Positions 28,178 to 36,907 of a DNA stretch of 64,000 nucleotides are shown piece by piece (position 1 is the stretch's first letter; the number at the start of each line of letters is the position of its first letter). A program made the position numbers and the translations under genes. Origin of the DNA: Caulobacteraceae bacterium (GTDB taxonomy: Bacteria; Pseudomonadota; Alphaproteobacteria; Caulobacterales; Caulobacteraceae); contig JAFBAO010000023.1 of assembly GCA_019247715.1 (NCBI GenBank), positions 25,581 to 89,580 of the forward strand, written 5' to 3'. The notes under the pieces are model-generated. The model searched no databases. It was not told the origin of the DNA and was given only the letters and a program-made list of their open reading frames with translations.

Positions 28178-28601
28178 CGCTTGTCCCAGCTCGCAGTCGG
28201 GGGAGACGCTCATCGAGGCTCTGGTGGTGGTGGCGATCCTGACGCTGGTCGCTGCGATCGGCTTCCCGAACCTGCTGCAGGCCCTTCTGACGCTGGCGCA
28301 GCGGCAGACGGTGTCTGCGGTGGCCGCCGAGCTGCGCCAGGCGCGCGCCCTGGCGCTGGAGCGGGATTCCGAGGTGCAGTTCCAGATCGCCCCGGACGGG
28401 CGCGCCTATGGCGTCGTGGGCGCGCCCGTCGCTGCGCCGCCGCCGGGCGTGACGCTCGCTGGCGATGCGAAGACGGCTGGCCGGATCGCGTTCTTCGGCG
28501 ACGGCTCGTCCAGCGGCGGCGTCGTGTGGATCGCGACGGCCCGCCACGCGGCGGTGGTGGAGGTGGGACCGCTGGGCGGCGTTTCGATCCCGTCAAAATG
28601 A
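28161..28601 (+). CDS. gspH: Minor pseudopilin GspH
   Basis: A 146-residue minor pseudopilin. Prepilin site SG|ETLIEALVVVAI with Glu at +5, then an extended helix and a GspH-type C-terminal domain (LRQARALALERDSEVQFQIAPDGRAYGV). It occupies the gspH place between gspG and gspI. The first residue after cleavage is Glu rather than the more common Phe or Met. It overlaps gspG by 17 bases and gspI by ATGA. Confidence 0.86.
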   Translation: MSAIGDACPSSQSGETLIEALVVVAILTLVAAIGFPNLLQALLTLAQRQTVSAVAAELRQARALALERDSEVQFQIAPDGRAYGVVGAPVAAPPPGVTLAGDAKTAGRIAFFGDGSSSGGVVWIATARHAAVVEVGPLGGVSIPSK

Positions 28602-29002
28602 ACCGTTCGACGAAGAAGACGCACGGCGCCAGGGTCGACGGAGGATCGCTGTTCGTCGAGGCGGTGATCGCCGCTGCGATCGTCGCGCTGGCCCTGGCCG
28701 CCACTTTCCGCGCCATCGCCGAGAGCGCGGACCGCGGTCGCCGCATCGAAACGCATCGCGAGGCCGCGCTCGTCGCCCAGTCCGAGCTCGCCTCGGTGGG
28801 TTCGGATATTCCGCTCCAGGAGGGAGGCACCTCGGGCGTGGCCGGCGACCTCGTCTGGCGGCTGGAAGTTTCGCCCTACAGCGACGGCGTCGACGCCAGC
28901 GCCGTCGGGGCGCTCTGGCGCGTGACCGTCGCCGTCCGTCCGAGGACGGGCGCCGCGGACATCGTGCGGTTGGAGACCTTGCGCCTGGGGCCGCGCCCGT
29001 GA
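28598..29002 (+). CDS. gspI: Minor pseudopilin GspI
   Basis: A 134-residue minor pseudopilin. Prepilin site GG|SLFVEAVIAAAIVALAL with Glu at +5. The remainder (RRIETHREAALVAQSELASVG, VWRLEVSPYSDG) resembles GspI, which initiates the pseudopilus tip with GspJ and GspK. Overlaps at both ends (ATGA with gspH, GTGA with gspJ) show tight coupling. Confidence 0.87.
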   Translation: MNRSTKKTHGARVDGGSLFVEAVIAAAIVALALAATFRAIAESADRGRRIETHREAALVAQSELASVGSDIPLQEGGTSGVAGDLVWRLEVSPYSDGVDASAVGALWRVTVAVRPRTGAADIVRLETLRLGPRP

Positions 29003-29661
29003 CGCGATCGGCGCTGTGGGCAAATGCGGCCTCGGACGGCTTCGCGCTGGTCGAGGCGCTGGCCAGCCTGGTGATCGTGGGGATGATCGGGCTCTTGCTG
29101 GTCTCGGGCCTCACCACCGGGCGTCAGGTCTGGCGAAGGGTCGACGCCCGAGAGGCCGCCGGCGAGGCGTTGGACGCCGCCCAGGCCGCGCTGCGTGACC
29201 GCCTCGAGCAGGCCTATCCGATGACGCTCCTGGACACCAACCCGCCCGACGTCGATTTCAGAGGATCGTCGGAGAGCCTGGAATTCCTGGCCAACGCTCC
29301 CGAGGCTGCTCGCCCGGGACCTTTGCGGCGCTACCGCCTTTCTCTCGACGCCGCCGGTGAGCTCGTGCTCGCCTCCGCCAGCGACATCGCGCCGGGAATG
29401 CCCGCAGACACCCAGATGCTCGTGGCCGGCGTGCGGCAGCTCGAGATCGGCTATTTCGGCGCCGCCCGTCCCGACGAGCAGCGCCGCTGGCGAGGCGCCT
29501 GGCGCTTCGAGCCTGCGCTGCCCGAGCTGGTGCGGGTGCGCGTGACGTTCGAGCCGGACGATCCGCGGCGCTGGCCGGACCTCATCATCCGCCCGAGAAC
29601 CACCATCGATACGCTTTGCCGCCTCAACCAGGCCAGTCATCGGTGCAAGGCCCGGGCATGA
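28999..29661 (+). CDS. gspJ: Minor pseudopilin GspJ
   Basis: A 220-residue minor pseudopilin starting at a GTG within a GTGA overlap. Prepilin site DG|FALVEALASLVIVGMI with Glu at +5. The larger periplasmic domain contains RYRLSLDAAGELVLA and LEIGYFGAARPDEQRRWRGAW, as in the GspJ family. Coupled to the downstream gspL by ATGA. Confidence 0.87.
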   Translation: MTRSALWANAASDGFALVEALASLVIVGMIGLLLVSGLTTGRQVWRRVDAREAAGEALDAAQAALRDRLEQAYPMTLLDTNPPDVDFRGSSESLEFLANAPEAARPGPLRRYRLSLDAAGELVLASASDIAPGMPADTQMLVAGVRQLEIGYFGAARPDEQRRWRGAWRFEPALPELVRVRVTFEPDDPRRWPDLIIRPRTTIDTLCRLNQASHRCKARA

Positions 29662-30707
29662 GCGTCCAGGAGCTGCTCAACGCCCAGGTCGACTTCGGGT
29701 CGATCGCCGGCTACGCGCGGCGAGGGCTGGCGTGGTGGGCCGGCGAGCTCGCCGCCATGCTTCCCGCCGCTTGGCGCGACGCCCTGTCGTCGCGTCCGCG
29801 TTTCTGGATCCAGCAACGCGCCGACGGCGGTTGGAGCCTGTGGCGGGACGGCCAGCGCGTCGAGTCCAACGATGGCGGCGCGCCGAAGAAGGTGGGGCTC
29901 ATCGCGCCGGCCGGCGCCCTGTTGCTGCGGGAGATTTCGGCGCCGCCGATGAGCGCGGGCGACGTGCGCCGGATGATCGCTCTCGACATCGATCGCCTTT
30001 CGCCGCTCGCTCCCGAACTGATCCACTTCGATGCGGAAGTCATTGACCGCGGAGACGGCGGCGGCCTCCAGACCCTGTTGCTCGGCATTCTGCCGCGCGC
30101 CGCGGGCGCCCAGCTTGTGTCCCGGGCGCTCGCCGACGGCTACCTTCCGGTGCGCTTGGCCGCGCGGGTGGGCGCGGAGGCCGCGCCGCCCCGCTTCGAC
30201 TTCCTCCCCGTTGTTCTCGACGAGCTCGGCGAGGTCCGCAAGGGTCGCACGCGGCTCTACTGGCGGCTGGGCGTGACGGCGCTCATCGCGGCCAACCTCG
30301 CCGTGCTGGTCGGCCGGGACATGCTGGGGGTCGCACGCCTGCGGGCGTCGGTGGAGGCCCAAGGTCCTGCGGTGGCGGCCGTGCAGAACCTTCGGCGCCG
30401 GGTGAGCGCCGAAACCGCCCGACGCCGGGATCTGGCGTCTCGCTGGCGCCGCGGCGAGCCGCTGAGATTGCTCGACGCCCTGACCCGTGCGGTCCCGTCC
30501 GGGGCCTGGGTCCAGCACCTGGAGTGGAACGGCCGAAGCTTGCACATCGTCGGCTTCAGGCGCGAGGACGTCGACGTCGCCGCGGCGCTTTTGGCCTCGG
30601 GCGCCTTCGCCAACCTGAGGGTGGCGGTCGCCGAGCCCACCACCGGGCCGACGCCCATCCGACCGTTCGACATCACCGCCGACGCCAAGCCGGGGCCGCA
30701 GCCATGA
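29658..30707 (+). CDS. gspL: Type II secretion assembly protein GspL-like (PilN domain)
   Basis: Bitopic inner-membrane protein that would tether GspE to the platform. The 349-residue protein has an actin-like N-terminal region (LIAPAGALLLREISAPPMSAGDVRRMIALDIDRLSPL), a transmembrane segment at about 205-225 (LGVTALIAANLAVLVG) and a periplasmic PilN/ferredoxin-like domain (LRLLDALTRAVPSGAWVQHLEWNG). Position before gspM supports the name. Sequence identity to model GspL proteins will be low. Confidence 0.83.
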   Translation: MSVQELLNAQVDFGSIAGYARRGLAWWAGELAAMLPAAWRDALSSRPRFWIQQRADGGWSLWRDGQRVESNDGGAPKKVGLIAPAGALLLREISAPPMSAGDVRRMIALDIDRLSPLAPELIHFDAEVIDRGDGGGLQTLLLGILPRAAGAQLVSRALADGYLPVRLAARVGAEAAPPRFDFLPVVLDELGEVRKGRTRLYWRLGVTALIAANLAVLVGRDMLGVARLRASVEAQGPAVAAVQNLRRRVSAETARRRDLASRWRRGEPLRLLDALTRAVPSGAWVQHLEWNGRSLHIVGFRREDVDVAAALLASGAFANLRVAVAEPTTGPTPIRPFDITADAKPGPQP

Positions 30708-31258
30708 AGCCGCTGACCAAGCGGGAGCGAAGGCTGGTGGCCCTCGGCCTGCTGGTCGTGTCGGCCGCCCTCGTCTGGATGGTCGTCGTCCAGCCGTTCG
30801 CCTTTGGCTTCCTGGACCGGGCCGCCCAGCGCAGGGACCTCCAGGCGCAGTATGCGCGCAACGTCCGCCTCATCGCCTCGCTGCCGGCGTTGCGCGCCGA
30901 GGCGGAGGCCGGGCGCAGAAACGCATCCCGGTTCGCCGTGGCTGCGCCGAGCGATGCGCTCGCCGCGGAGGCGCTGAAGGAGCGGCTGCAGCGATTGTCG
31001 ACCGAGGCGGGATTCACGGTGACCGCCATGGGGGATCTCCCTCCGGGCGCCGGCCTGGTGAAGGTGCGGGCGGATCTCACACTCACATTGGCCCAGCTGT
31101 GCCAGGCCATCCGACGTCTCGAGAGCGAGGACACCTATGTCGTTGTCGAATATCTTTCGGTTTCCGCCGATAGGTCCCGCATCGCCGGGCGCCTCGCCCC
31201 GCTCGACGTCCGACTCGAGCTCGCCGCCGGCTGGCGGCCCGCGAAGGGACAATCGTGA
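30704..31258 (+). CDS. gspM: Type II secretion protein GspM-like
   Basis: A 184-residue bitopic protein: a short basic cytoplasmic N-terminus (MKPLTKRERRL), one transmembrane helix (ALGLLVVSAALVWMVVV), a coiled-coil stretch and a small periplasmic domain (LSTEAGFTVTAMGDLPPGAGLVKVRADLTLTLAQL). This plan and the order after gspL indicate GspM, the partner that stabilises GspL. The stop is embedded in GTGA, yet the GTG at 31255 is in the wrong frame for gspC. Confidence 0.83.
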   Translation: MKPLTKRERRLVALGLLVVSAALVWMVVVQPFAFGFLDRAAQRRDLQAQYARNVRLIASLPALRAEAEAGRRNASRFAVAAPSDALAAEALKERLQRLSTEAGFTVTAMGDLPPGAGLVKVRADLTLTLAQLCQAIRRLESEDTYVVVEYLSVSADRSRIAGRLAPLDVRLELAAGWRPAKGQS

Positions 31259-31727
31259 GAACCGGTTTCTGCCGGCCGCCGGCTGCGCGGCGCTGGTCTC
31301 GATGATCGGCCTGCAGCTCGCGCTGCCCTCGGACGCGCCCGACCGAACCGTCGCCGGTCTCGCCCCGCGGCGGGCCAAGCCGATCTCGCTGCCGGCCTTG
31401 CCCGATTACCCCGCGGTCCTCGCCGCGCCGCTCTTTGCGCCCGACCGTCAACCCGGCGGTTCGGGCGATCAGGCCGCCGGGGAGGGGGGCATGGGCGGAT
31501 ACGCCGCCCTGGGCGTCGCGACCGGCGGCTCGGCCGCCACGGCGGTGGTCTCGGCGCCGGGCGGAAAGATCGTGACGCTGCGGCCGGGCGACTCGGTCGA
31601 CGACTGGAAGCTCGTTTCGGTGAGCCCCACGCGCCTGGCGTTCGAGCGTAAGGGTGTCCGCCAGGATCTGGTGATCGGGGCGGCGGCCGGCGAGCCGGCG
31701 TCCGGCGACGAGGCGGCGGATAAGTGA
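31137..31727 (+). CDS. gspC: Type II secretion protein GspC-like (HR domain)
   Basis: Inner-membrane protein connecting the platform to the secretin. Hydrophobic segment FLPAAGCAALVSMIGLQLAL, a Pro-rich linker and a homology-region domain (YAALGVATGGSAATAVVSAPGGKIVTLRPGDSVDDWKLVSVSPTRLAFERKG) are visible; no PDZ domain follows. The start is doubtful. The ATG at 31137 has GAGG six bases upstream but overlaps gspM by 122 bases and adds a Pro/Ser-rich leader. A GTG at 31255, ideally placed in GTGA with the gspM stop, is out of frame by one base. An internal ATG at 31302 would lose half the membrane helix. A one-base deletion near 31265 is possible. Confidence 0.75.
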   Translation: MSLSNIFRFPPIGPASPGASPRSTSDSSSPPAGGPRRDNRENRFLPAAGCAALVSMIGLQLALPSDAPDRTVAGLAPRRAKPISLPALPDYPAVLAAPLFAPDRQPGGSGDQAAGEGGMGGYAALGVATGGSAATAVVSAPGGKIVTLRPGDSVDDWKLVSVSPTRLAFERKGVRQDLVIGAAAGEPASGDEAADK

Positions 31728-33772
31728 TGAGCCTTCGCGCGCTTTCGCTGGGCGCCCTGTTCGCGGCGACGATCGCCTCGGGAATGGCCGCGGGCGAGCC
31801 CGCGTCGCCGCCGGATGGCCCCGAGGTCAGAAGCACCATTCTGCCCGGCTCGCCGCCCGCCATCGTCGCGCCCCCCCGTCCGGTCGAGGTGCTTCCGAGC
31901 GGCGATGTCAGCCTGAATTTCCCGAGCGTCGAGGTGGGCGTCGCGGCCAAGGCGATCCTCGGCGACACCCTCGGCCTTTCCTTCAGCGTCGATCCTTCAG
32001 CGCACGGCTCGGTGACGGTGGTGACGCCGCATCCGATCCGCCGCGCCGATGTGTTGGCCTTCTTCGAGCAGGCGTTGACCAACGCCGATCTGGTGCTCGC
32101 CAGCCGCGCCGGCGCCTACGTCATCGTCCCGGCGGCGGCCGCGCGCGGCGAGGCGGCCGCCGTCGGGCCAAGCGATCCGGGCTACGGCAACGAGACGATC
32201 GTCCTCCACTTCGTCAACGCCGAGCAGATGCGAAAGCTTCTGGACCCGCTGGTCCCCAATGCGATCTCGGTGGCCGATCCGGCCACCAACACCTTGATCG
32301 TCTCGGGCGACGGAACCCAGCGGAAGGCCCTGCGCGACCTGGTGGCCGAGTTCGACGTGGACTGGTTGAGGGGCATGTCGTTCGCGCTGTTCGTGCCCCA
32401 GAGGACCGACGCGCGGCTGATCGCGCCGGAGCTCGAGAAGCTGCTCAATTCGCCGGGAGCGCCGACCGCCGGACTGGTGCGCTTGATCGCCATGAACCAG
32501 CTCAACGGCATCCTCGCGATCTCGGCGCAGCCGCAATACCTCGAGGACGTCAAGCGGTTCGTGGAGATCCTGGATCGCGAAGGCGAGGGCGCCGAGAAGG
32601 CGGTGTTCGTCTACAAGGTGCAGAACGGCCGCGCCGCCGATCTCGCCAAGGTGCTGAACAGCGCCTTCGGGACCGGCTCGGGCGGGGGCGGCGGCGCCAC
32701 CGGCGCCGAGGCGCCGGAACTGGTTGATCACACCGCTCCGTCTGCGGCGACATTGCCGCCGCCAGCGGCCGGCGTCCCCGCCATGGGCGCCCCTGTCGGC
32801 CCGGGTTCTTCGTACCATCCAGACCAAGGCGCGGCCGCGGCGACCGGCGGCGCCATGACCATCACCGCAGACGAGACGAACAACGCCGTCGTCGTCTACG
32901 CGACGCCCCGCAACTACGCGATGGTCGAGAACGCCTTGCGCAAGCTCGACGTCCCCCCGCTCCAGGTCATGATCGACGCCTCGATCAGCGAGGTGACGCT
33001 CAACCACTCACTGCAGTACGGCATCCAATGGTCGGTATCGGCCGGCAAGGGCGCCGCTGCCCTCACGCAGGGGACCACCAGCACGCCGGTCCGAAACTTT
33101 CCCGGGTTTTCTTATATTTACGACGGCGTCCAGGTGCAGGCCACGCTGAACGCGCTGAAGACGGTGACGGACGTCACCGTGCTTTCGGCGCCCAAGCTCG
33201 TCGTTCTGAACAACCACACCGCGACCATCGAGGTCGGCGACCAGGTGCCGGTGGCGACGGGGTCGGCGGTGAGCACGCTGCAGACCGGCGCGCCGATCGT
33301 CAACTCCATCGAATATCGCGACACCGGCGTCATCCTGAAGATCACGCCCAGGGTGAACAGCGGCGGTCTGGTGCTCCTCGACATCGCCCAGGAGGTCAGC
33401 GACGTGCTCACCACGACCCCCGCCCAGGTGACGTCGGGCCTCACCTCGCCCACCATCGAGCAGCGCAAGATCGCCACCTCGGTGGCGGTGCAGGACGGCC
33501 AGACCATCGCCCTTGGCGGTCTGATCAAGAACGAGGTGCAGAAGGGCCGGTCGACCGTGCCGTTGTTTGGTGACATCCCGGTCCTGGGACACCTCTTCGG
33601 CGACACCACCGGCGGGCTCGTCCGCACCGAGCTCGTCGTCCTCCTGACGCCGAGGGTGGTCCGCGCGCCCGTGGATGTGCTGGCCGTGACGCGGGAGCTG
33701 CGCGACAACATCCACCTGGCCGCGCCCCCGCCGCCGGTCCAGAGGCCGCCCGCCAATGCCTCGAAGGACTGA
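31727..33772 (+). CDS. gspD: Type II secretion outer-membrane secretin GspD
   Basis: Forms the multimeric outer-membrane gate. Signal peptide at residues 1-22 (LSLGALFAATIASGMA), N0 domain (LNFPSVEVGVAAKAILGDTLGLSF) and N1-N3 repeats (NAEQMRKLLDPLVP, YLEDVKRFVEILDR, TADETNNAVVVYATPRNY), then the secretin core with VPLFGDIPVLGHLFG at about residue 611 and ELVVLLTPRVV. 681 residues. I chose the ATG at 31727, which shares one base with the gspC stop; the GTG at 31724 is equally in frame. A Gly/Ala/Pro-rich loop sits between N2 and N3. No pilotin gene is seen nearby. Confidence 0.96.
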   Translation: MSLRALSLGALFAATIASGMAAGEPASPPDGPEVRSTILPGSPPAIVAPPRPVEVLPSGDVSLNFPSVEVGVAAKAILGDTLGLSFSVDPSAHGSVTVVTPHPIRRADVLAFFEQALTNADLVLASRAGAYVIVPAAAARGEAAAVGPSDPGYGNETIVLHFVNAEQMRKLLDPLVPNAISVADPATNTLIVSGDGTQRKALRDLVAEFDVDWLRGMSFALFVPQRTDARLIAPELEKLLNSPGAPTAGLVRLIAMNQLNGILAISAQPQYLEDVKRFVEILDREGEGAEKAVFVYKVQNGRAADLAKVLNSAFGTGSGGGGGATGAEAPELVDHTAPSAATLPPPAAGVPAMGAPVGPGSSYHPDQGAAAATGGAMTITADETNNAVVVYATPRNYAMVENALRKLDVPPLQVMIDASISEVTLNHSLQYGIQWSVSAGKGAAALTQGTTSTPVRNFPGFSYIYDGVQVQATLNALKTVTDVTVLSAPKLVVLNNHTATIEVGDQVPVATGSAVSTLQTGAPIVNSIEYRDTGVILKITPRVNSGGLVLLDIAQEVSDVLTTTPAQVTSGLTSPTIEQRKIATSVAVQDGQTIALGGLIKNEVQKGRSTVPLFGDIPVLGHLFGDTTGGLVRTELVVLLTPRVVRAPVDVLAVTRELRDNIHLAAPPPPVQRPPANASKD

Positions 33773-34592
33773 CGACGGCTACGCCCTGGTGGCGGCGGTC
33801 ACCGCCGTCGCCGCGTTCGCGTGCATCGCGCTGCAGGTCCTGGCGGCCGATCGGGGCGCGCTGGCGGTCGAGACCGGACTGGAGCGGCATGCGAAGCTCG
33901 CCGCCGCGGCGGAGGCGGGGCTCGGCCTTGCGATGCACGGTCTCGGCGCGGAGGATCGCGCCGCCCGTTGGTCCATCGACGGGCGGCCCAGGCGCCTGGA
34001 CTTTGACGGTGTCCAGCTGACGCTCACCGTCGAGGATGAGCGAGGCAAGGCGCCACTGGCGGCCCTGAGCGACAACCAGGCTCGCGCGCTTTTCGCCGGC
34101 GCCGGCGCCAGCGGTGAGCGCCTCGACGCCCTCGTCCGCGAATTCCGCGCCTGGCAGACCGACCAGAACGCGGCGTTCGAAACCGGGGACGCGGCCCCCA
34201 GGGCGAACTTCCCGATGCGGCATGGCGACTTCCGCACGGTGGGCGAGTTGATGGGCCTTCCCGACATGGATCGGACGCTCTACGCCAGGCTGGCGCCGGC
34301 GGTGACGACCTTCTTCGAGGAGACCGGCGCCTTCGACCCCACCTACGCCCAGGGTCTCGCCAAGGCGGCGATGAAGGCGGACGAACTCCCCGATCCCGAC
34401 CAGGCCGATGAAGCGCCGGCGGTGGAGGACCAACGGCCGAACGAGGAGCTGGCCGACGACGACTATGTCGGTCGCACCCTGACCATCAGGGCGGTGGCCC
34501 GAGATTCCGGCGGGGCCGAGACGCATCGCACCGAAATCATCGAGCTGACCGGTGATAAGGCGCGGCCTTACTGGATCCGATACGCGGAATAG
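33756..34592 (+). CDS. gspK: Minor pseudopilin GspK
   Basis: Large tip pseudopilin. Prepilin site DG|YALVAAVTAVAAFACIA lacks the Glu at +5, which is the known hallmark of GspK. The 278-residue protein then has the GspK large domain: VEDERGKAPLAALSDNQARALFAGAG, FRAWQTDQNAAF, FRTVGELMGLPDMDRTLYARLAPAVT and the C-terminal TLTIRAVARDSGGAETHRTEII. It overlaps gspD by 17 bases and ends the operon. In most gsp operons gspK lies between gspJ and gspL, so its place after gspD is a rearrangement. Confidence 0.92.
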   Translation: MPRRTDDGYALVAAVTAVAAFACIALQVLAADRGALAVETGLERHAKLAAAAEAGLGLAMHGLGAEDRAARWSIDGRPRRLDFDGVQLTLTVEDERGKAPLAALSDNQARALFAGAGASGERLDALVREFRAWQTDQNAAFETGDAAPRANFPMRHGDFRTVGELMGLPDMDRTLYARLAPAVTTFFEETGAFDPTYAQGLAKAAMKADELPDPDQADEAPAVEDQRPNEELADDDYVGRTLTIRAVARDSGGAETHRTEIIELTGDKARPYWIRYAE

Positions 34593-34670
34593 GGCGGTGC
34601 GGCGGCAAGGTCACCTGGGTGTCACGCAGGCGCCGCATCATGCGGCCGAGCACTCGAAGGACCATGCGCG

Positions 34671-35240
34671 ATGAGATTCCACCGCTATGCCCTGGCGCTT
34701 CTCGTAGCCGCAGCCATCTGCGTCGCGCAGGGCGGCGCATCCGCGGCGCCGGAGACGGTCGTTGCACAGGCGTCCCTCGCGGTTCCCTACAGGCCGCAGG
34801 CGACTCTGCGCTGGGCGTGGGTGGCGTCTGCACAGATGGTGGCGCAATACTACAAGAAAGACACGCCATCCCAGTGCGCGATGCTGCAGAAGGCGTATGA
34901 CGCGCCTTGTTGCACCGACTCCGGAGCCTGCGATGTTCCCGGTACCGTGGCGCAGGTCCAGAGCATTATAAAAGATTTGGGTCTCAGCTATTCAATGGTT
35001 GATCGTCCCCCCAGTCAGGCGGAGTTGCTGAGTCTCATCAATAGTGGTCAGCCGCTGCTCATCCATTTCAGGATGGGGCATTTTGCGGTCATTTCCGGGA
35101 TGCGGGTGGTCGACACCCCGACGGGGCGGCTAGGAATTGTCCACTTGCTGGACCCGCATTTCGGCGAGGGAGACGTCGAGCTGCCCAGTCTCTACCCGCA
35201 GTGGGACGTCGCGATGTCCGTGTCGCGCAAGCCTGCCTGA
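34671..35240 (+). CDS. Secreted papain-like (C39/AvrRpt2-type) protein lacking the catalytic Cys
   Basis: A 189-residue exported protein: signal peptide MRFHRYALALLVAAAICVAQGG, then a papain-fold domain of the C39/AvrRpt2 type (VPYRPQ, ASAQMVAQYY, PSQCAMLQKAY, CC, DVPGTVAQVQSII, LSLINSGQPLLIHFR, MGHFAVISGM, LLDPHFGEGD). The family's catalytic WCWAA is WAWVA here: residue 49, encoded by GCG at 34815-34817, is Ala. His137 and Asp161 remain. It is therefore probably a non-catalytic binding protein. It follows gspK by 78 bases and could be a type II substrate or accessory factor. AAGGA lies about ten bases upstream of the ATG. Confidence 0.78.
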   Translation: MRFHRYALALLVAAAICVAQGGASAAPETVVAQASLAVPYRPQATLRWAWVASAQMVAQYYKKDTPSQCAMLQKAYDAPCCTDSGACDVPGTVAQVQSIIKDLGLSYSMVDRPPSQAELLSLINSGQPLLIHFRMGHFAVISGMRVVDTPTGRLGIVHLLDPHFGEGDVELPSLYPQWDVAMSVSRKPA

Positions 35241-35320
35241 GCCGGCCGGCGGGCGGCGGCTCGAGGGCCTCGAAGCAGCGGCCTAAGGCTGGTCCGCGCT
35301 TCAATGGCATGGGGAGGTAT

Positions 35321-36907
35321 ATGGCGCCGCCCGATCCCGACGCCGCGAACCTGGGCGCCGCCTTGAGCCGGGGACTGGCGCTTTACCGCTCCGGTCGGCT
35401 TGCGGAGGCGCGGGCCTGCTACGAGGCGGTGCTGCGGGGCGACCCCGAACACTTCGAAGCCCTGCATCGGCTCGCCATGATCGACATCGTCACGGGCCGC
35501 CCCGAGCCCGGCGTCGCCTTGCTGCGGCGGGCCATCGCGGTCAATCCGACCCTGGCCAGCGTGCATGGCCTCTTGGCCTCGACGCTGGACCAACTGGACC
35601 GGCCCTATGAGGCGCTCGTCAGTTACGACAAGGCGATCGCGCTGGAGCCGAGCCTGGCCAAGGCGCATCTGCACCGGGGCCTCGTCCTGCGCCGCCTGGG
35701 CCGTTTGGAGTCGGCGCTTGCGAGCTTCGAGCGCGCGATCGCCCTTGGGATGGACACCCCGGCGGTCCTGCTCGAACGCGGTTCCGCTCAATCCATGCTG
35801 GGTCGCCCGGCCGAAGCCCTCGCGGATTACGACAAGGTCGTCGCCTTGGACCGCGACAACGCCATGGCCCACTACGACCGCGGCATCGCGCTCCACGCGC
35901 TGGGGCGTCCGAACGCCGCCGTCGCCAGTTTCACGACGGCGATCGACCTCAAGCCGGACTATGCCGAAGCCCTGATCAACCGGAGCCATTCGCTGCTGCT
36001 CGGCGGCCGGTTCGACGAGGGCTGGCGCGAGCATGAGCATCGCAAGCGCCTGTGGGGCGCAGCCGCGCGCCGCTTCGACGCCGAGCGTCCGTGGTTCGGA
36101 CAATTTCCGCTGAGCGAGGAGACCCTCTTCATCCATGCCGAGCAGGGGCTCGGCGATACGATCCAGTTCAGCCGCTACGCCAAGCTGGCGAGCGATCGCC
36201 CGGGAAGGACGATCCTCGCCGTGCAGACGCCCCTGAAATCCCTGTTGCGGCAGCTCGGCCCGAGCCTCGAGGTCATCGGCGACGGCGAGCCGTGGCCGGA
36301 TTTCGACTGTCAATGCTCCCTGATGAGCCTGCCTCTCGCCTTCGGGACGACGGAGCGGACGATTCCGGCCTCCGAACGCTATCTGCGAGCCGCCCCCGAG
36401 CGAAGGGCCCGTTTCGAGGGCCTGCTGGGTCCAGGGACGCGGCGGCGCGTGGGCCTCGCCTGGAGCGGCAGCGCCGACCACGCCAACGACCGCAACCGCT
36501 CGATCGCGTTCGACGCGCTGGCGCCGATGCTGTCCGAGGCGTTCGACTGGATCGCGCTGTAAGACGAGATCCGCCCAGGCGACGCGCCCGCGTTCGCCGC
36601 CTCCGGGCGCGTGCGCTTCCTCGGCGAGACGCTGAAGGATTTCAGCGATACGGCGGGGCTTCTCGAGCTGATGGACCTCGTCGTCACTGTCGACACCAGC
36701 ATCGCCCATCTCGCCGGGGCGATGGGCAAGCCGGTCTGGATCCTGCTGCCGTTCTGCCCGGACTGGCGGTGGTTGCTGGACCGCGAAGACAGCCCCTGGT
36801 ACCCGAGCGCGCGCCTGCTGAGGCAGCCGGGGGTCGGCGACTGGACGAGCGTGATCCGGTCGGTGAGCGAGGGGCTTCGAGCGCGGTTCAATCCGCGCTC
36901 CGTCTAG
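35321..36907 (+). pseudogene. TPR/GT9-like protein gene interrupted by an in-frame stop
   Basis: The frame encodes six or more TPRs (AKAHLHRGLVLRRLGRLESAL, AMAHYDRGIALHALGRPNAAV, YAEALINRSHSLLLGGRFDEG) and a GT9-like domain (FIHAEQGLGDTIQFSRYAKLAS, RVGLAWSGSADHANDRNRSI). It halts at TAA 36560-36562, right after FDWIAL. The same frame continues without a break to 36907 with the missing C-terminal part (DEIRPGD, LVVTVDTSIAHLAGAMGKPVW, FCPDWRW). The intact paralogue at 16.3-17.7 kb and family pattern put a Gln at the stop, so CAA to TAA explains it. Start at ATG 35321, next to GGGGAGG. The stop shares CTAG with the convergent gspO stop. Confidence 0.82.
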
